Below the pieces are notes generated by a model. The model was given only the letters and a program-made list of their open reading frames with translations. It made no database searches and was not told the origin of the DNA. A program made the position numbers and the translations under genes. A stretch of 64,000 nt of DNA from Rhipidocladum racemiflorum (lineage: Eukaryota; Streptophyta; Magnoliopsida; Poales; Poaceae), in assembly GCA_036346355.1 (NCBI GenBank), contig CM070577.1, positions 16,925,666 to 16,989,665 on the forward strand, written 5' to 3'. Positions 1 to 12,121 of the stretch are shown here, in pieces (positions within the stretch are counted from its first letter, which is position 1; each line of letters opens with the position of its first letter).

Positions 1-2129
1 ATACCACAATTAAGCATAAATTCCAGCAAAGGCGCACATGCTAAAAACCGAGATTTCGGCAGCATCTCCTTTGTTTTAAAATGAATTGAAGGAGCAACAA
101 CAGTATAGCAATATAAGGCAATATGAGAGACAGCTAAAACAGCAATAATTAAAGACTTAACGATAATATAAGTCTATTATCAAGCACTTAAAGTCTCCAA
201 GTGTCAAACGAACAATAAAACTCTCATATAGCAAAGCTAAACCTTAAAGCAATAATCATCACACGCAGTTTATTATCACAACTAATAGAATGACTTGTGG
301 AATCAAAATGGGTGAAGCTACGTGTGGACGTGTGACTACTTCCCTTCCCCGCATGTTGTTCTCATGGTACCTAAAACAACAAGAAAACACAAGCGTGAGT
401 TCAAAACTCAGCAAGCATATTGCAATGGTACAACAGGAACAATTACATAGCAATAATATCTCACATCATGTAAAAACCATCTCATTCATGGTCACATATT
501 ATCATCATCATCAATATGTATGAAATGCAATGCGATGCTCATGTCTTCTTGGAAACTCATACCGGTATGGTTGAGTACACACCCGTCGGTGTGCACCCTC
601 TCCCCCCTTCCATCCCGAAGATGGAGGGTGCCTACTCCTCGCCTGCTCACCGCGGTGAATGGAATCACGATGTAGGACTTACTCATTGGCTCTCTGGATT
701 AGTCATAACTTTCTCACCGACCTTCCCGGACTAGTTATGACTTTCTCACCGCCCGGGCCATGTAATCATGCCATGTATGCAAATATGCCAACATCATAAT
801 TAACTTGTATATTAACACATGGCATTATAACATGATAAACATACTCATCATATCTTTGGCAATCATTAAAGCATGGCAAGTGATCATCACATATAATCAA
901 TCTCATCTAGTCTCAACTAGCAGCCTACAAATCGCTACCATTACAATACACTTGCCTCAACCACGGGCGACGGATTGGCGAGAAGTAGTAGGCCCTCCCG
1001 GGGTCACACCACCTGCACATAGGGAGCACACACTCACAATCAAGCCCAAAAAACAGTACGCAAACCCTCATCTACCCCGACATTGCCAACTACTCGCAAA
1101 ACCCGAAAACAGCGGTTCTGTCCCGTCGGGACAGCAGCCTTCCAAAAGGCATAACTCGGGTTCTAGGACTCCGAATCAATTAAACGAGTAAATCCTCGCG
1201 TAGATTAGGAAATTTCCCAACTTTTTCTAGGTATAGGTAAATACTGATTCGGAATCTAAAGTTGTTTAATCTACAAAATACCGTGATCTGTTCCAATCAC
1301 GTCACAGATTTTAACACGCTCGGTAAAACAGCCATAACTTTCAAACGGCTTGGAGGAATTTAACGTTCTTTATATCCACTGAAAGATAATGAAATTATCT
1401 ACAACTTCTTCAACGTCGGTACGACCAAATTCGGACTCTAAATTGGCAAAAAACCGAACCCTAGGTCGACTGCTCATGCTGTCCGAAACAGAGAACGTGA
1501 CCAACTCAAGAATCCATCTAATCTAATCAAATCCAGCACCACCAATTGATCTAAAAACTTTATAAACACCCTTAGAACAGTACCTAGATCAATCCCAAGG
1601 ATTCCCATGGCCATACATTTGCCCGACGCACGAAAACTGAAAGGATCTCCTCCCGGAACGCTCCTCGCTCCTCGCTCCAACGGATGGATCCACGAGGTGC
1701 AGGGGTGGGGAGGCCACCCTAGGGCAGCAAGGGGGTGGAGGAGAGGTGGTGGGGAGGTGGAGAGCAAAGGGGCAAGGGAGGTGGATGGGGCGCACGGCCA
1801 AAGGAGAGGGAGGGGCGGCTAGGCAAGGGAGGAGGAGAGGTGGGGCGCAAGCTAGGGCAGGGGTGGGCGCACAAAGGGGCAGGGAAGCCCCCTTTTACCA
1901 GCCCAAAGCCTCTTTCCTAATCCTAAATGGATTCCTACTCCATCCCACCAAAGCCCACAACCCCCTCTTTTAGGCCCAAACTCCCCCGGAAAGGCCCAAA
2001 ACCCCGGAAACGGTCCGGAAGCGCTATAAACCTCCAAACCCTATGGTTTTAACCTTAATTCCATATTTCATAATGTTTTTAGCCTCATCATGCACAAAAA
2101 AATAGGTTACGACACTTCGTGGTGTCACA
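1..2129 (-). mobile_element. LTR, Ty3/gypsy family TGTGACACC...GGTGTTACA (left end outside window)
   Basis: The reverse complement starts TGTGACACCACG at 2129 and runs as a diverged copy of the LTRs at 53857-56096 and 56102-58172. Shared blocks include the CTCACCGCCC boxes near 715-755, the TCCCGTCGGGACAG block near 1120, and the pyrimidine-rich tract near 1700-1800. About 60 bases of the U5 end lie beyond the window, so it cannot be told whether this is a solo LTR or one end of an element extending left. No gene is supported inside; short open frames on both strands are chance. Confidence 0.85.
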
Positions 2130-4345
2130 GAAAGTACGGCTCAATGCTCGAGTATTAGTTGTTTAACCTTATATCATAGCCTACGTAGAGGACCCCGCCG
2201 GCCTATAACCTTCTTATCGGCGTTCTCTACCCACCATAATAATAATTATACGCTAACGGCTCCTTTCATTGGATGAGCCAATACATTGAATCAATATCCA
2301 TAATTCAAATTACTGATCACATTCTCAATTAAATACAACCATCACTTTCTCAATTCCATTAACCAACTCATAACTCAACTGATTCCAATTTGGGATTTTC
2401 AATTAACATATAAAGCTTTTAATGCATGGATGATACAGATAGATATACTGAAATCAATTTTTAAGACATTTAATGGAAATTGATTAAAGGAAGGCTTGCC
2501 TGGAATAGTATCTGTAGGTGCAGCCTCGCTCGAATACAAGGGTGGTTGGTCTGACTGACTCTGATCTGAACCTGACTAGTACAAGGTATTAAATCTACGG
2601 AATTTAACCATAGCAACCTTACGGTGCCCGAAGTCTATGGGCAGGACCTTTTTGTCTAAACTCGCTACTTGAACCACATTTTATTATTCTAACAGCAATA
2701 AATACAACAATTCAATTAATACCAAATTTTATCACTTTACACATTTATTAACTACTAAATCACAACTTTTAGAAATTAAATAAAAAAATTTCTACGATCC
2801 AGTTAAGTGATTTAACCTATGCGGTTCGCACGGAGGACAACTTTCCTAATTTTTCCCTTCTCTCTTTTTCTTTCTTTCTTTTTTCTCCTCTCCTCTTCTC
2901 TTCTTTTTCTTTTCTCCTTTTCTTTTCCCCTTCTTTCTTCCTTTCTTTTTCTCCTTTCCCCTTTTCTTTTCTTCACTCCTGGCCGAATCCCTCAGTCTCC
3001 TCGTTTTCTCCTCCTCCTCACTTCTCCTCCACTCCCTCGCCGGAGCACACCAACTCGCCTCCCCAGTGGCCGCCTCCTCTTCTGCCGCCGACTATTAGCA
3101 TCGTCGCTCCTCCTTCGCTGATTCCTCATCTCCCCCCTTCTCCTCTCTCTCTCTCTCTCTCTCTCTTCTCTCCCTCTACTCTCCCCTCTAATCCTCTCTC
3201 TATTCCCTTGCTTCTTCTCTCTACTGGCCTGGCCAACACTGGCCTCCTCCTCTCTCCCTATTCCCCCTCTACTCTCCTCTCTACTCCCCTGGTCAAGATA
3301 AGAACAGATACTATCCGATCTAATCTCCTGAGATTTTCTATATTGTTTTTGCATATTTTACTCTTTCCTTATACTTTGATTTGCAATATTGGTCGATGAT
3401 GCAAGGATTCTAGTGGGACGGCCAGATACATGCTAAGCAACCCTAGAGTCCTCTACTGAGATCACGATCCTTCCCGATCTACCCAATACAAGCATGCTAC
3501 AAGTAGTGCTAAAGCTACTACTACTGCTAGCAAGGCTCTACGTGTGGTTGTGCACCTGGGATCGGGTTTGGGGGTCGGTGTTGTACGGTTGATGAAGAGG
3601 AAAAAGAGGTGGTCAAGGTTCCCCTTCTGGAGTGCCATTCTCCTGTTGGTGACCTCCTCCTCCTAGCTTCTTTCTTGCCGCAGTTCACCTCCAGATTGGG
3701 GATGTTCTCACTTCTGGCTTCGGCTTTCTTCTTCTTGATCTGGCTTGCTTATCCTTACTTCGGTTCTTGGGGGCTCTTACTGTTACTCTTGGTTTCTCGA
3801 GTGCTCTTTGGAAGAGGGCTCTCGGTTTTGGGAACTAGAGGAAGGAGGAGTGGCTTGCTGCTACCTTGCTGGTGGGGAGATTAAATGGGCATTGCTCTTG
3901 CTGCCAAGAACCATGCCTCCCAGACCTTGCCTCGTTCGCTGTGATGCTCAGGGGGAGTGTATCCCTGTGTGCTTGGATGGAAAGTGGCTTGATCAACTTT
4001 ACCAAGTTACCTCTCTCTTGGCTTTTACTAGTTACTATGTGAGGGTTCACTATTTGGCTCTAAACGCTACGGACACCCGCAGTCCTTACCAGGTAAGTAC
4101 GATTGCCGCATGATGAACTCGGTCTAACAAGAGATGCCGACTCGGCCCCAATGGGTTTGGTATCTCGGTGATCAATACCTCACCTATGGGTCTGACGGCA
4201 ATCCTCTTCTAACTTTATTCGTTCTAATCGCACATTGAAATCTTACAAAAGCAAATTACGCTAATTACTATCTAATGATCTTAATAACTTAATTTAATGC
4301 TCTAGGTTGCTTCATCCTATCCCCTTTAAAAAGGGATTTCTCCCC
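2130..4345 (-). mobile_element. Probable 3' untranslated/LTR part of the degenerate gypsy element
   Basis: This non-coding 2.2 kb lies between the chromodomain stop of the minus-strand gypsy element and the LTR at 1-2129. Read on the minus strand, the sequence just after the pol stop has a purine-rich run (AAAGGGGATAGGA near 4310-4325) followed by TG, which fits a polypurine tract and LTR start. No matching copy was found on the right side, so the LTR edges are not proven. It includes a long pyrimidine tract at 2835-2970 and a (CT)n microsatellite near 3145-3168. Confidence 0.4.
3140..3172. repeat. (CT)n microsatellite in a pyrimidine-rich tract
   Basis: About eleven CT dinucleotides in a row sit inside a larger strand-asymmetric tract (2835-3300) that is almost only C and T on the plus strand. 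Confidence 0.9.
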
Positions 4346-4560
4346 TGAAATCCGACTTACCTAAAGAGGTGAGGATAGGACTCGCGAAGGTCATCCTCCT
4401 TCTCCCATGTAGCTTCTTTCTCGGTGTAGTGCTTCCCCCTGACCTTACAAAACCTAATGGTTGCTCTCCTAAACTATCTCTCTTCTGTGGCTAGGATTTT
4501 GTGTGGAGGCTCTTCATAGGTTAGGTTAGGTTGGAGAGGAATGTCTAAGTTCGGCACTAG
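4346..4560 (-). pseudogene. chromodomain at integrase C-terminus, one internal stop
   Basis: Read on the minus strand this gives YEEPPHKILATEER, then a TAG stop (near 4476-4474), then FRRATIRFCKVRGKHYTEKE and ATWEKEDDLRESYPHLFR, ending in TAA. The pattern (P..IL, ...W/RG.....EATWE.ED.LR..YP.LF) is the chromodomain of Tekay-type chromoviruses. It is too broken up for simple ORF calling. Confidence 0.85.
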
Positions 4561-5878
4561 CTGGAATGTTCTCTAAGATAAGCTCTAAGTTGAGAGATGT
4601 GGAAGATATTATGGATTCTAGAAAGCTGAGGTGGTAACTCTAATTGGTAGGCTGAGGTTCCTTTCTGGGCTAGGACTTTGAATGGTCTGACATAGCGTGG
4701 ACTCAACTTTTCTTTAACTCCAAATCGATGTACTCGTTTCATTGGTGATACTTTCAAGTAAACATGGTCTTCTGGTTGGAATTTTAAATCCCTTCTGGAC
4801 TTGTTAACGTAGCTCTTTCGCCTGCTCTAGGCAGTCCTCAGCCTTTCCTGTATCAGTTTTATCTTCTCATTATTCTGGCGAATCAACTATGGACCCATCA
4901 ACGATTTCTCTCTGATCTCAAATCAACAGATTGGGGATCTACACCTACCATATAAAGCTTCAAATGATGCCATTTTTATACTCGCTTGATAGCTGTTATT
5001 GTAAGCAAACTTAGCGAGGTGTAGGTATTTATCCCAACTCTCCTTAAAATTCAGCACGCATGCCCTCAACATATCCTCCAAAATTTGATTTATCCTTTCA
5101 GTCTGTCCGTTGGTTTGAGGGTGATATGCAGTGCTAAAGTCCAATTTAGTTCCCAAGGCAGTTTGTAGGCTTCCCTAGAAGTTAGAGGTGAAGATTGAGC
5201 CTCTATCTAAGGTGACTGTTTTGGGAATTGCATGAAGTGTGACTATCTTTTCAATATAGATCTCGGCTAGCCTATGAGCCGAGTATTTCTGATTGGTGGC
5301 AATGAAGTGGGCTAACTTAGTGAGTTGGTCCACAATCACCCATATGGCATCCTTCTTAGTTACAGTTCTAGGCAGCTTGGTTATAAAATCCATACAAACA
5401 TCCTCCCATTTCTATTTAGGAATTTGCAAGAGTTGGAACAAGCCTGCAGGATGTTGGTGTTCTATTTTAACTCTTTGGCAGATGTCACATTTGCTAACAT
5501 ACTCTGCTATTTCCTTTTTTTCATCCCATTCCATCAAAAGGTTTCTCTTAAATCTCTGTACATCTTAGTACAGCCAGGATGGATTGTGTACAAGGTGTCA
5601 TGGGCCTCTTTTAGAATTAGTGACTTGATATCCGAGTCATTTGGTACACATGTTCTATTATGAAGTCTGAGGGTTCCCTCCTCATCCAATTTAAATTCTG
5701 AAGGTTGTCCTGACTTGATTCTATTGATTTCCTCTAGAATAAAATTATCAGTGGCTTGCTTCTCTTTGATTTGTTCTAAGGGGGTGGATTGGATTGTCAT
5801 AGTCGCTGGCATCGCATTGGAAGATGATGAGCTGAAGTTGATTTCCATTTTGTCCAACTCTTGAATTAATTCTGGCAT
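4561..5878 (-). pseudogene. Ty3/gypsy integrase remnant
   Basis: The H2C2 zinc-binding region is partly visible in 5878-5534 (EAHDTLYTIHPG). The catalytic core follows in broken pieces. MDFITKLPRT...IWVIVDQLTKLAHFI (5393-5175) corresponds to the first catalytic region, and FSTAYHPQTNGQTERINQ (within 5156-4923) holds the glutamate of the DDE triad. 4757-4557 is the C-terminal part ending in HNIFHISQLR, which leads into the chromodomain. Stops near 5400, 5165 and 4920 disrupt it. Confidence 0.88.
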
Positions 5879-5884
5879 GAAGTT

Positions 5885-6200
5885 CTAAATGGATATTTGA
5901 TTGCATCGAGACTTTCGGCTCAATGCATCAGCTACCACATTGGCTTTTCCTGGGTAGTAGTTGATGGTGATATCATAATCTTTAATGAGCTCTAACCATC
6001 TCCTTTGTCTCATATTCAACTCTTTTTGGGTGAAAATGTACTTCAGGCTTTTATGGTCACTATAAAGTGTACATTTTACCCTATATAGATAATGCCTCCA
6101 AAATTTCAATGCAAACACTATAGCTCCCAATTATAGGTCATGGGTGGGATAATTAACCTCGTGTGGTCGTAATTGCTTAGAAGCATAAGCAATTACTTTC
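5885..6200 (-). pseudogene. Ty3/gypsy RNase H remnant
   Basis: YSDHKSLKYIFTQKELNMRQ and the typical C-terminal signature NYYPGKANVVADALSRK are seen in the open stretch 6130-5885. The first half (to about 6340) is interrupted by stops. Confidence 0.88.
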
Positions 6201-6348
6201 TCATTTTGCATTATTAAACACCTTAAACCTGATTTTGAGGCATTACGGTATACCACATATTCACTGCCATCCTCAGGTAGGGCTAGTACTGGAGTAGAGG
6301 TTAATAACTGTTTGAGCTTTTGGAAGCTCTCCTCACACTTTCAGTCCA

Positions 6349-7341
6349 CTAGAATCCATTTTCTTTCCTTAGGAGTTTGGTAATAGGGGAAGCTATTTGA
6401 GAGAAGTCTTTGATGAATCTACGGTAGTATCCAGCTAATCCAAGGAAGCTCCTGACTTCTTTTTGATTGGAGGGATATTTCCAAGACTTAATGGCTTCAA
6501 TTTTACTCGGGTATACCTCTATTCCTTTCCCAGATATGATGTGTCCCAAAAAGGGCACTTGCTCCAACCAAAATTCACACTTACTAAATTTGGCATATAA
6601 CTGGTTCTCTCTAAGGATTTGGAGAGCAGATCTGAGGTGTTCTGCATGCTCCTCTTTGTTCTTAGAGTATACCAATATGTCATCTATGAATACCACGATG
6701 AATTTATCCAAGCACCTCATGTAAACTTTGTTCATTAGATTCATGAACATAGCATGTGCATTGGTTAATCCAAAGGGCACAACCGTGTATTCATAGTGTC
6801 TATATCTGGATACAAATGCAGTTTTCTCCATATCTTCTGACCTTATCTTTATTTAATGGTATCCAGACTTTAAGTCAATTTTGGAGAAAACACAAGCACC
6901 CTTTAGGTGAACAAACAGATCATTAATTCTAGGAAGAGGATACTTGTTTTTTATGGTGACTTGGTTAAGACATCTATAATCATTGCATAACCTCTTTCCA
7001 CCATCCTTCTTAGGCACAAACAATATCGGTGCTCTCCACGCCGACACACTTTCCCTGATGAACCCCTTTCCTTCTAATTCCTCCAATTGCTTCTTTAGCT
7101 CTACAAGCCCTTGTGGGGTCATCCGATAAGGTCTTTTACATATAGGAGTGGTTCCTGGGATAAAATCTATTGAGAATTCTAGTTCCCTATCAGGTGGCAT
7201 ACCTGGTAGTTCCTTAGGAAACACATCTGGAAACTTTTGAGCTATGGGAATAAGGGACAGTCCTTCTGAGGACGAGTGAGTGAGTTTGGGGATGTTCTGT
7301 AGCTGTTGCTTCTCAACCCCTGGTATATAATATGTTCCCAT
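6349..7341 (-). pseudogene. Ty3/gypsy reverse transcriptase remnant
   Basis: Two open segments (7341-6853 and 6831-6349) are split by stops near 6840. The first carries the RT N-terminal motifs (KRPYRMTP, LLEEL-like linker, GFIRESVSAWRAPILFVPKKDGG). The second carries VPFGLTNAHAMFMNLMN and the catalytic block VVFIDDILVYSK, with both aspartates present. It continues through the RT thumb to GYYRRFIKDFSQIASP. Motif order and spacing are normal for a chromovirus RT. Confidence 0.92.
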
Positions 7342-7861
7342 CTGATGTCCTTATAGACGCGGTTTTCAACTTGTAATCTATTTTGATCCCATTGGTAGCT
7401 AGCCAATCCATTCCCAAAATTACATCTAACTCAGATAAATTGATAACATGGAGGTTTGCTGAGAATGGGGCGCCTTGTATATGGATCTTTTGGCTCTTTC
7501 TGACCGAGGTTACCACAATTAACCCCGCAGGTGTAGTGACCCCTAATGGTGATAATAATGGCACACATTCTAACTTATTCCTATTTACAAACTCCCTGGA
7601 AATGAAAGAATGTGTTGCTCCTAGGTCAAATAAAATAGTACCCACAGATGGGGGAATGGGAAGCTTACCTGTGACCACATCTGTGGCTTTTTCTGCCGAC
7701 TCCACTAAAATGTTGTTCAGGCGGGCTAAACCTATGCTGGATACTCCACGAGTAGGTCCTTTGGATGCTGAGGTTGTAGAGTTCCCTGGGACACATCCTG
7801 GGAATGGGGGTGACTCTAGGGTTTCCCGGGATTGTTCTGCCCTGCTGGATTGAATGGATGG
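7313..7861 (-). pseudogene. retroviral-type aspartic protease region
   Basis: This region follows the zinc knuckle in the same frame. The active-site segment reads ILFDLGATHSFIS (aspartate codon at about 7627-7625). The family normally has D-S/T-G, so D-L-G replaces a catalytic-loop residue and would be expected to inactivate the enzyme. Downstream, VILGMDWL, the second typical motif of plant Ty3/gypsy proteases, is intact. Confidence 0.85.
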
Positions 7862-8990
7862 GGGGCAATTGGGCCTCTTATGACCTTCTTGGCCGCAATT
7901 GTAGCACATGATGGCTTTAGGACAGCTAGGGGCAAGGTGAGGTCCTCCAAACCTAAAACATTTAGGTGGAGGTCTTGGTGGAAGAATATTGGAGTGCTGG
8001 ACTGGTGGAGCTGTATAGGGCTGTGGAATTGGATTTTGGTGATGCAGTGGCGTAGGCTGAAAGGTCGTGGTTGACTAGGAAAACTTGGCCTCAAATCGAA
8101 TCCAGCTTTCTTCCTCCTTTCCTCATTCATTTGAATTTGCATACTTTCTAACATGATGGCCCTATTGGCTAGGTCTTGGAACTCTGTAATCAAGTGAGTA
8201 GCCAAATGCAACTTCAAGTATGTATTTATCCCATTGGTAAACCTATAGATTTTCTTAGCCTCCGTGTCTACCTCCTCTGGTGCATATCTGGAGAGTTCAT
8301 TAAACTTATGCAAATACTCTATAACCTTTCTGTTCCCCTGCGTTAAGTCTCAAAATTCTCGCTTCTTCAGGTCCATTTATCCCAGAGGGACATGAGTAAT
8401 GCGAAATTATGATGTGAACTCTGCCCACGAAATAGGCTACTCTCCTGTAAGGGTACGGCAATAGTTTGTCCACCAAGTTGCCGTAGGACCTGTCAGTTGG
8501 TAAGCTGTAAATTGTACTCTCTCCTCTTCTAGACACCAAAGGTGGTTAACTTCTTCTCAATCTCTTGAAGCCAATCATCAGCTTTGAGTGGCTTCGTGGC
8601 TTTAGAGAATGTGGGTGGGCGAGTCTAAAGGTTCTGTGTCGAGTGGGGTGTGGAGTTCCAGGGATTAGGTTGGTGATTAAGGCCTCCATGAACTGATTCT
8701 GGTTCTCCTAAGTTGATGCCATGTAACGGTTGTGGTTCTCTTGAACCTCTTTTTTGGAGTTTTCTAGATACAGGAGGACTCTCTCTAGTGGGTCTGGGTT
8801 CTCAGGGGTTCTAGCGGTACTGGCTATACCTCCTGGGGGTGTGGGCTGTCTAGGTTGCGGAGGAACGGGTTGGTTAAGGTCATGGAGTGGTACTTGAGGT
8901 GGCTCTACCTCCTCTGGTGGGTTTTGGGCAGCCCCTAGTCTCAAGATCAAGTCTTGCTCTACTACCTCGCGGTTTGATATTCTGCAAAAA
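7862..8990 (-). pseudogene. gag remnant with CCHC zinc knuckle
   Basis: Three overlapping frame segments (about 8990-8708, 8539-8306 and 8313-7862) make up gag. The N-terminal part is proline-rich, and a middle part reads like the capsid region of Ty3/gypsy gag. The end carries CYNCGQEGHKRPNCP (7906-7862), a CCHC knuckle in which the canonical histidine is present. A small intron or leader is possible upstream: the minus strand shows GGTAAGTA near 9030 and TTTTTTGCAG near 8985. Frameshifts near 8540 and 8310 break the protein. Confidence 0.8.
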
Positions 8991-10504
8991 ACCAGAACCC
9001 GGAGCGCAACTTAATTAAATACTTACCCTTAACACAAACCTTTGGTTATTAGAAGGGTCTCCCTAATTTTAACTACAGATATAACTAAGGAAAGAATGGA
9101 TGTCCTTAAGAATAGAAATTATTTACAAGGAAAGAAGTCTAATTAATTAGAGGGGACAAGGGTACACTAAATCCTTTACAAGCATTTGATTAAAATATAG
9201 GAAGTCTTGTTGTAATTAAAGGGTCTTATGGTCAGGTTCTTAAGCAGAGAGATGAGAAACAGAGAAACTCGCTCTCAATCACCACTCCATTACAAAAAGG
9301 ACTATCTATTGACAAAAGAAGAAGAAGAACGAAAATAAACTGAGTATATGGGCACTCAGAACCCCTCGAGACCAACGCCCACGAGTCACGCTATCCAATA
9401 AACACAGAAAGACAACGAATAAAAGAATAAAGTAAAAGAAATAAATAAAAATCTTGGTGTCAAAGCTCAAGAACTCCTCGAGACCTTGTCCTCGAGCAAT
9501 GCTTCGATCCACGCGTCCAAGCACGCCACAGACCAGGTGTCCAAGAACTTTTTCTAGTACTTAGCTCCTAGTTCAATGCGTTGTATTCAGCTATTTAAAT
9601 ACTTGAGTATACATATATACACACACCACAAATACACAAATAAATTCCTATTCCACAGCAATGCATGCAAACAGATTAACATGCTTATACAATGCTTCCT
9701 ATGCATGCTAGTAGAAATTAAAACATTACACAGAGACTAATGCAATGAAAGCAACCTATCATACTAGTCATGCATGAAGCAGTAAACTAGAATGGCATAC
9801 AAGAAAATGCAAAAATGCTGCAATTAGATAACTGAATAAGCTTAAAGCAATTACACTTAATTCATACACCAGATTACAACACACTCATACATACCCACAA
9901 CTAGTGTCTACCCTACCCTTTTTGTTTGAATGCTAAGCTCCTAGCCTAATTTAAAACAAAAAACATTGGTCAAGAGCCACAATTGTATTGTCTAAAAGGG
10001 GAAAAAAAGTGAGTTATTCCTATGAACGCAACAACATGTACAAATTAAACCCCCACTAATAAGTCACTACCCGCAATAGCCTTACCTAACAGTATGGGTT
10101 CATTTTCACCTCTCCCACGTCAGGTGGGTTATTTGGAAGTAGTATATTATACTATAATTTTCTAAGATTGGATTCCGTAGCGTGATAGTTTGGAAAATAA
10201 GATAGGATGCTCTTGGCAAACCAGATCGTTACATATGCCTTAACAACCAAAAGGTCACATGGTCGCATCCTTAAAATTCGACAATATGCAAGCATAACAT
10301 GTATTTGGTGGCAAAGTTATCAAGACCGTGATCCTAAGTAGGACTATTTTCGTGTTGATAGGATCAATATCGTAGGATAGGATAAAGAATATGATAGGAT
10401 TGTACCTCAACATTCATAACTTTAGAAATTGTGAGGTATTGCCAACTATTTTATATGGTGCAGATCCTATAGATCGGAGTGATTTGACAGGATCATAGAA
10501 TCAT
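8991..10504. other. No gene seen; likely leader of the gypsy element grading into unique DNA
   Basis: The stretch is AT-rich and has no coding signature. The first several hundred bases upstream of gag (minus strand) probably belong to the element's untranslated leader. I found no initiator-tRNA primer-binding site and no LTR copy matching the left side, so the right edge of the element is unresolved. Confidence 0.4.
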
Positions 10505-10775
10505 AAGATCTACCCCTCCGTCCAAGTTTATAAGGTGTATTTCTTCGGAGTACAGGGGCCAAGAAGACATTGAAAATGACTAGATTACCCTTAATTTTTA
10601 TTACTAAGCACCGTACATAATGCATGCATGAAGAGGATATAAAGTAAAGATGGATATTTATTAAGGGTATAGAGGAAACATCACACTAAATTTGTATTAG
10701 AATATGAAATACGCTTTATATTTATGAATAAAATCACTAAAATAATAAACCTTATAAGTTTGAACAGAAAGAGTA
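10505..10775. mobile_element. Stowaway-like MITE (diverged)
   Basis: The left end reads CCTCCGTCCAAGTTTATAAG. The right side has GAAATACGC near 10705 and a second ACCTTATAAGTTTGAACAG near 10750, in inverted orientation to the left end. The CTCCGTCC-type end and AT-rich body are typical of Tc1/mariner-derived Stowaway elements. The right terminus is degraded, so the end coordinate is approximate. Confidence 0.6.
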
Positions 10776-10842
10776 CAGTGTGGTCCGCTCATGATAGAAA
10801 AATGGCAACCCTATTGGACAGTTATTCTTTAAAAAAAAACTA

Positions 10843-11254
10843 CTCCCTCCGGTTTGGTAATATCTGTCGTTTTGGACATCGACACGGTCTTCAAAACACA
10901 ACTTTGACCGCTAATTTTTATTATAATATATTTATAAAACCCAATAAAATTATAATATTATGAAAGTACTTCTCGAGACAAGTCTACACATATAATTTTC
11001 ATGTATCCAATTTAAGAGAGGTGCTTCTATGCTTTCCCTCCTAATACAAGTTGCACAAATCTTGAAGGAAACGAAGGGGTAAGTAATCCTCATCTACCAT
11101 CCATTCATGCTTTAATATTTGTGCAACTTTAAAAAGGAAGAGCATAGAAGCACCTCTCCCAATTTAAATATTTAAAAATATATCGATAGTCAAAGTTTCA
11201 AAAGTTTGACCATCACTATGTCCAAAACGACAAATATTATCAAACCGGAGGGAG
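10843..11254. mobile_element. Stowaway MITE with TA duplication, carrying a nested MITE
   Basis: It starts CTCCCTCCGGTTTGGTAATA and ends with the inverted TATTATCAAACCGGAGGGAG, with TA on both sides (10841-10842, 11255-11256). The terminal inverted repeat continues inward as the CGTTTTGGAC block. The 412-bp length includes a second element at 11016-11158. Confidence 0.92.
11016..11158. mobile_element. Mutator-type MITE nested in the Stowaway element
   Basis: The terminal inverted repeats are GAGAGGTGCTTCTATGCT and AGCATAGAAGCACCTCTC, extended by a second paired block (TTGCACAAAT / ATTTGTGCAA). It is flanked by a perfect 9-bp target duplication CCAATTTAA (11007-11015 and 11159-11167). Nine base pairs is the hallmark of Mutator-like elements. 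Confidence 0.88.
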
Positions 11255-11348
11255 TAATTCCTATTTTCCCTTCGTGCTTAACATCACTGAAGACACGATC
11301 TAAACAGTACTAAGCAATGAAGAGAACATTGATATATGGAATAAGCCT

Positions 11349-11702
11349 ATTATACACCCCACGAACTTTGCAAAAAAAAACAAGTCCACTTAACTCTTCA
11401 AACTACAAAACTGGGTATTCAACACCACACCTAAACTTACACAGTCAACTTACACTCTAAAGTGATTTCCTAATAGGACCTAACTCATGATAGTTTTTGC
11501 CACGTATGAATGATGTCAATGTCAATCCTTGAATGGAATCATCATTAGCAAAACACGATGACATGGTTGCTATTTGCTAATATGGCAAAAACATGTCATC
11601 AGAAGACCCTATAAAAGCACCTTAAGTTTAAGGGGTTAAATACCTGATTTTGTAGTTGAGTGTATTAATTAGCCTTTTTGCAAAGTTTGAATGTGTAAAA
11701 TG
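11349..11702. mobile_element. Probable MITE with imperfect inverted ends
   Basis: The left end TTATACACCCCACGAACTTT pairs imperfectly with the right end, which reads TTTTACACATTCAAACTTTG on the opposite strand. No clear target duplication was found. Superfamily is not assigned. Confidence 0.5.
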
Positions 11703-12121
11703 AAATTATTCATTGATATATATAAACAAAGTGAGGAATATAACCCAATGAATAATTTTAACTTCCAAGTAGGCTAATTCACAATGAATGGATGATCACC
11801 AAAGCCACTGTGTTATTGAATACTGAGCAACTTGAGAAACAATCAAGCGAACATATAACGAATAATTGGAACTCTCACCTAATCACCTACGCAAAACGCA
11901 CAATTCTCTTCAAACCGAAACAAAACATCTCATTGCAATAAGCCAATAATGAGCATTAACAACACACTTGACATAACAATTGCACAAATGAAAATTTTGC
12001 ATAAATATCACAATTAAATGAACATCTCCTTTCATCTGTGTGCACATCAATTAATTCACATGCATGCACGCACCAAACCTCCAATCCAACAATTTACACG
12101 TACCAATCCAAGTGCCCGATC

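Larger units (their letters stand above)
4346..8990 (-). pseudogene. Degenerate Ty3/gypsy chromovirus (Tekay/Del-like) gag-pol
   Basis: This is a plant LTR retrotransposon polyprotein read right to left. The order is gag with a CCHC knuckle, aspartic protease, reverse transcriptase, RNase H, integrase and a C-terminal chromodomain, which is the order of Ty3/gypsy chromoviruses. Chromodomains at the integrase C-terminus are known to guide insertion to heterochromatin. Every domain is recognisable by motif, but the frame is broken by several stops and shifts (for example near 8540, 7816, 6840, 6340, 6130, 5880, 5400, 5170, 4920 and 4474). The copy is therefore non-functional. The flanking LTRs could not be paired. 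Separate entries give the domains. Confidence 0.9.

Noticed and set aside
2819..3399. Small plus-strand proteins at 2819-3121 and 3208-3399
   Set aside because: They are translations of a C/T-rich low-complexity tract; Ser/Leu/Phe repeats with no domain.
3609..4113. Plus-strand frames of 91 and 122 codons with hydrophobic stretches
   Set aside because: They lie in the non-coding end of the minus-strand gypsy element and overlap in different frames. No family similarity, no conserved start.
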